A DNA stretch of 5,723 bases from Oscillospiraceae bacterium (lineage in GTDB: Bacteria > Bacillota > Clostridia > Oscillospirales > Oscillospiraceae): positions 1 to 5,723 of the forward strand of contig JAJQHT010000003.1 of assembly GCA_021199595.1 (NCBI GenBank), written 5' to 3'. The translations under genes were made by a program, and so were the position numbers. How positions within the stretch are numbered: the first letter of the stretch is position 1; the number at the start of each line of letters is the position of its first letter. Below the pieces are notes generated by a model, which saw only the letters and a list, made by a program, of their open reading frames with translations, was not told where the DNA came from and made no database searches. This document shows positions 3,010-5,723 of the stretch, in pieces.

Positions 3010-5723
3010 ATGAAAACAAAGACGATGAAAAAATGGATTTCATTGCTGCTGGCGATAGTGCTTTTACTGGGCATCGTCGGCTGCGGTGAGACAGAGGCAA
3101 CCGTGAGCGAAGCGGAGGAAGCAACCTCTGTATCGTCAGCAGAAGGCGACGGAACAGCGGATTCAACAGAGGAAGCGGCCTCAAGTGCGTGGGTCTATGA
3201 CGAGGACTATGTCAGACAACACATAGAGTTTTTGCAGAGCGAGGAATACGAGACCATTTCAGAAACGCGGGGCAGTCTCGCGTCGTCGCTTGCGGAGGCT
3301 TATGAGGAGGCTGGCCTCAATTCCGTCAATCAGACATGGCAGTGGATTTCCTCGGTTGGCGGTCTTTTTGGCAAGGGCGACGTGGACGATACGCTGACGG
3401 ACGCACTCACGCTCACCAACGAATATGAGCTTCTTGTGGCTTATCTGATGAATACGACCGCCTCGGCGGAGGTGGTTGAGGATATTTATCTGTCGGATTA
3501 TATCACATCAACCGAAGAGACTCTGACCCAGCTAGCCAGCGTTCTTGAGACTGTCAACGATGCAAGCGAGGCAGTGCAATATCTCTATGAAACACTGGAC
3601 GCCTTTGAAACGCTGGAGGGCGCGACGACGGCGGCGAAAGCAGCCAGCGCACAGACGCTCTTCTCCGATGCTCTCAGCAAGGTGGAGGGAGTTTATAACG
3701 CCCTTCCCTCTGCATCACAGACGGCTATACAGACCGGCCTGAGTGCCGTCGGATTTGTGGCAGATGTGATGAAATATTCCTCCGCATCGATTTCGGAGAT
3801 GCTGGAGGCAGCGGCGCTTTATACAACCTGCATACAGGCATCAGCCGAATGGACGCAGATATGGAGCAGTATCTCCGCAGCCGCCAGGGCCTCCGATGAC
3901 AAGGAGGCCGAGCGTCTGGCGGACCAGATTGACGAAATTCTGGAAAGGATCCAGCTGACGGACGAAAGCGCCGTCGTCATGATTATTCAGGAGGCTGCGG
4001 AAGCAACAACCGGCAACGCAGCAGCTCTTTCTGTTTCTATGGCCAGCAAAATGCTGGATGTTTGTATGCTTAACTGGCCGATGGGCAGAGCCGTCCGTAT
4101 GGGACTGGTTTCCGGCATCACCGTCTCCAATGTCCTGACCAATATGGACGACATCGCCTATTACGGAGAAATGATGTTAAAGACCGGCGTGCTGGCAGTG
4201 TACGCCTATGAGGTCATGGAAAGTGCCGCGGCTGCGCTGAAAACCGCAACAAAGGACGGCACCGTGACAAACACCCACGAGGCTTATGAGGCGGCGCTTC
4301 GTCTGGATGAGGCGTTTAATATCTATAAGGAAATTCAGATTGCGGCCTGTGATTATGGAATCGCATACGAGCAGGAGATTGCCACCGCACCGCTCGGGTA
4401 TATCTTCAAATATTCATCCGATGATGAGATTGCGGGTACTGTTCTCCTGCTTGCGGACAAAGCCGACTGGTCAAGCTATGCCTGCCATGATTTCAGCTAT
4501 GAGGTCGTCAACAATGGCGGGACAGCGGTCGGCTATATGGGCAACACCTATTATTGGCGTTATCACGAGGGCAGCTTTGAGGATACAGCGCTTTATGGCA
4601 ATTTCTCAAATGTATCCGGAGAGGTAAATCAGCTGATTTGCCGGGCTTCTGATGGAACAGAGACTGTCTTCATAGAGGACTGCGGCTATGGGCAGATATA
4701 CATTGTCGGGGAATACCTGTTTTATCGTGTCGATTATTCCACCTGGAAAAGCTGCAAGCTGGACGGGACAGCGTTTGGCACCTACGAATCCATACTGATT
4801 TATGGGGTATCAGAGAAGGAACAGGCCCTGGTCGTATATGATTACAGCGGCGAGGATTCTGTTTATGAGACGCTTTATCCTGACGGAACCCGGGTGACGC
4901 TGGCAGATGGAGACGTTGATTATATAGGCATTTATGGTTACTATATGTACTATGGCACTTATCTTGGTGACGGTCAGGCGTTGGAGGTTTATAAAACACG
5001 ACTTGACGGTATGGGTGGCGGCGCTACGGAGCTGCTGGCAACAGTCTATACGACGGAGGAAGCGGCTTCCTATGGCTATATCAGCGCGGGCGATGCAATT
5101 TTCAGCGAGGAAGGCCTGTATTTAAGCTACGGCGTCTACGCCGGAACCGGGATTTTCTTCTCCGATGGAGGTGTTTCCCTGATAGACTATAACGGCGGAA
5201 GCAGGACGCTTGTGTATGCGGATTCGGAACAGGAGCTTACCTTCGCCACCATCTATCTACAGGAAACGGAAAATGCAGATGGCACAACAGAGCAAACGCT
5301 GTATTACCAGAGCGGTGACTCCTATTCCTATGTTGGCCTATGGAACGACGACTGGGTAACACAGGGCGTGTATGCGCTGGATTTGGACAGCGGAGAGTCA
5401 ACCGCCTCGACCTTTACGCTGAGCGGAATCGGCGATGTGGTCTTTGATAACGGCAGTGTTTGTGTACTGCTGGACGAGAGCGGAGTCTATACAGAGATAA
5501 TCTCCACAGCTCAGGCCCAAGCCCTTGGGTACAGCGGAATCGGCACTGAGGACAGCGAATATAACAGCGGAAGCAATACTGTCTATATAGCCGATTTAAA
5601 TATCATCGACGACTATGCCTATTTCACTGTCGCGGAGATTTTGGCGGATAGTTCTCTGAATAGGAGGAGGCGGCACGGCGATAGCTGCCGTTGCAGGCGG
5701 CGATACATTAAGCTGATTGTCTA
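3010..5723 (+). CDS. Large acidic lipoprotein with helical and beta-rich domains, cut by the right edge
   Basis: An ATG at 3010, 7 bases after AGGGGAG, opens a frame with no stop to the window end (904 complete codons). Residues 1-25 form a type II signal peptide: K2-K8 basic, hydrophobic 9-20, lipobox I-V-G-C with C25 as the lipidated Cys. Residues 26-60 are a Ser/Thr/Glu-rich linker typical of a cell-surface spacer. Residues 65-450 are Ala/Glu/Leu-rich and look almost wholly helical, with coiled-coil-like stretches near 170-215 and 295-315. From about 460 the sequence becomes rich in Tyr, Gly, Asp and Thr with short alternating strands (for example YYMYYG, FEDTALYGNF and TRLDG), suggesting a propeller-like fold as in DUF5050-type clostridial proteins. 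That resemblance is pattern-based only. The final 20 visible residues are abruptly Arg-rich. No catalytic motif was recognised. A role at the cell surface is likely; function is unknown. Confidence 0.82.
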   Translation, partial: MKTKTMKKWISLLLAIVLLLGIVGCGETEATVSEAEEATSVSSAEGDGTADSTEEAASSAWVYDEDYVRQHIEFLQSEEYETISETRGSLASSLAEAYEEAGLNSVNQTWQWISSVGGLFGKGDVDDTLTDALTLTNEYELLVAYLMNTTASAEVVEDIYLSDYITSTEETLTQLASVLETVNDASEAVQYLYETLDAFETLEGATTAAKAASAQTLFSDALSKVEGVYNALPSASQTAIQTGLSAVGFVADVMKYSSASISEMLEAAALYTTCIQASAEWTQIWSSISAAARASDDKEAERLADQIDEILERIQLTDESAVVMIIQEAAEATTGNAAALSVSMASKMLDVCMLNWPMGRAVRMGLVSGITVSNVLTNMDDIAYYGEMMLKTGVLAVYAYEVMESAAAALKTATKDGTVTNTHEAYEAALRLDEAFNIYKEIQIAACDYGIAYEQEIATAPLGYIFKYSSDDEIAGTVLLLADKADWSSYACHDFSYEVVNNGGTAVGYMGNTYYWRYHEGSFEDTALYGNFSNVSGEVNQLICRASDGTETVFIEDCGYGQIYIVGEYLFYRVDYSTWKSCKLDGTAFGTYESILIYGVSEKEQALVVYDYSGEDSVYETLYPDGTRVTLADGDVDYIGIYGYYMYYGTYLGDGQALEVYKTRLDGMGGGATELLATVYTTEEAASYGYISAGDAIFSEEGLYLSYGVYAGTGIFFSDGGVSLIDYNGGSRTLVYADSEQELTFATIYLQETENADGTTEQTLYYQSGDSYSYVGLWNDDWVTQGVYALDLDSGESTASTFTLSGIGDVVFDNGSVCVLLDESGVYTEIISTAQAQALGYSGIGTEDSEYNSGSNTVYIADLNIIDDYAYFTVAEILADSSLNRRRRHGDSCRCRRRYIKLIV

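Noticed and set aside
4670..4999. 109-codon minus-strand open frame inside the lipoprotein gene
   Set aside because: It has no ribosome binding site or recognisable domain, and lies opposite a continuous lipoprotein frame with consistent composition.
5662..5715. AGGAGGAGG as a ribosome binding site for a new gene after TGA at 5657-5659
   Set aside because: The TGA is not in the lipoprotein frame, and no ATG, GTG or TTG lies at a workable distance with an open frame; the nearby +1 frame stops at 5714-5716.

Overview
The window looks like chromosomal DNA of a Gram-positive anaerobe of the class Clostridia, probably a gut Oscillospiraceae/Lachnospiraceae-type genome. The reasons are a moderately high GC content, strong AGGAGG-type ribosome binding sites, a TTG start, an IspD of the non-mevalonate pathway, a SpoVB-like flippase, and a large acidic lipoprotein with a Tyr/Asp/Gly-rich C-terminal half. 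This placement is inferred from gene style, not from any marker sequence.

Left part (1-2367). ispD is on the minus strand, possibly followed by a further gene that leaves the window on the left. Head-to-head with it on the plus strand is a multi-pass membrane protein of the SpoVB/polysaccharide-flippase branch of the MOP superfamily. About 98 bp separate the two starts, and this gap holds a clear minus-strand promoter for ispD. IspD feeds isoprenoid (hence undecaprenyl-phosphate) synthesis and flippases of this branch move undecaprenyl-linked sugars, so the pair makes metabolic sense, although the link is inference.

Middle part (2327-3009). A small cupin protein on the minus strand converges on the flippase gene and overlaps its 3' end by 41 bp. 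A 14-bp perfect hairpin inside the flippase coding sequence sits where the cupin transcript would need a terminator. Upstream of the cupin gene is a 317-bp divergent regulatory region. It holds a cupin promoter whose -35 lies inside a perfect 12-bp palindrome, a hairpin that starts the cupin leader and also reads as a plus-strand terminator, and a promoter with two consensus hexamers for the next gene followed by a third dyad.

Right part (3010-5723). One open frame without a stop encodes a lipoprotein of at least 904 residues. It has a type II signal peptide, an acidic linker, a long helical domain and a beta-rich domain resembling propeller-like surface proteins. Its last 20 visible residues turn abruptly Arg-rich, which may mark a frameshift or sequence error near the window edge. 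No RNA genes, CRISPR arrays or mobile elements were seen. The parts most worth a second look are the compact regulatory region at 2693-3009, the terminator-like hairpin inside the flippase gene, and the uncharacterised lipoprotein.
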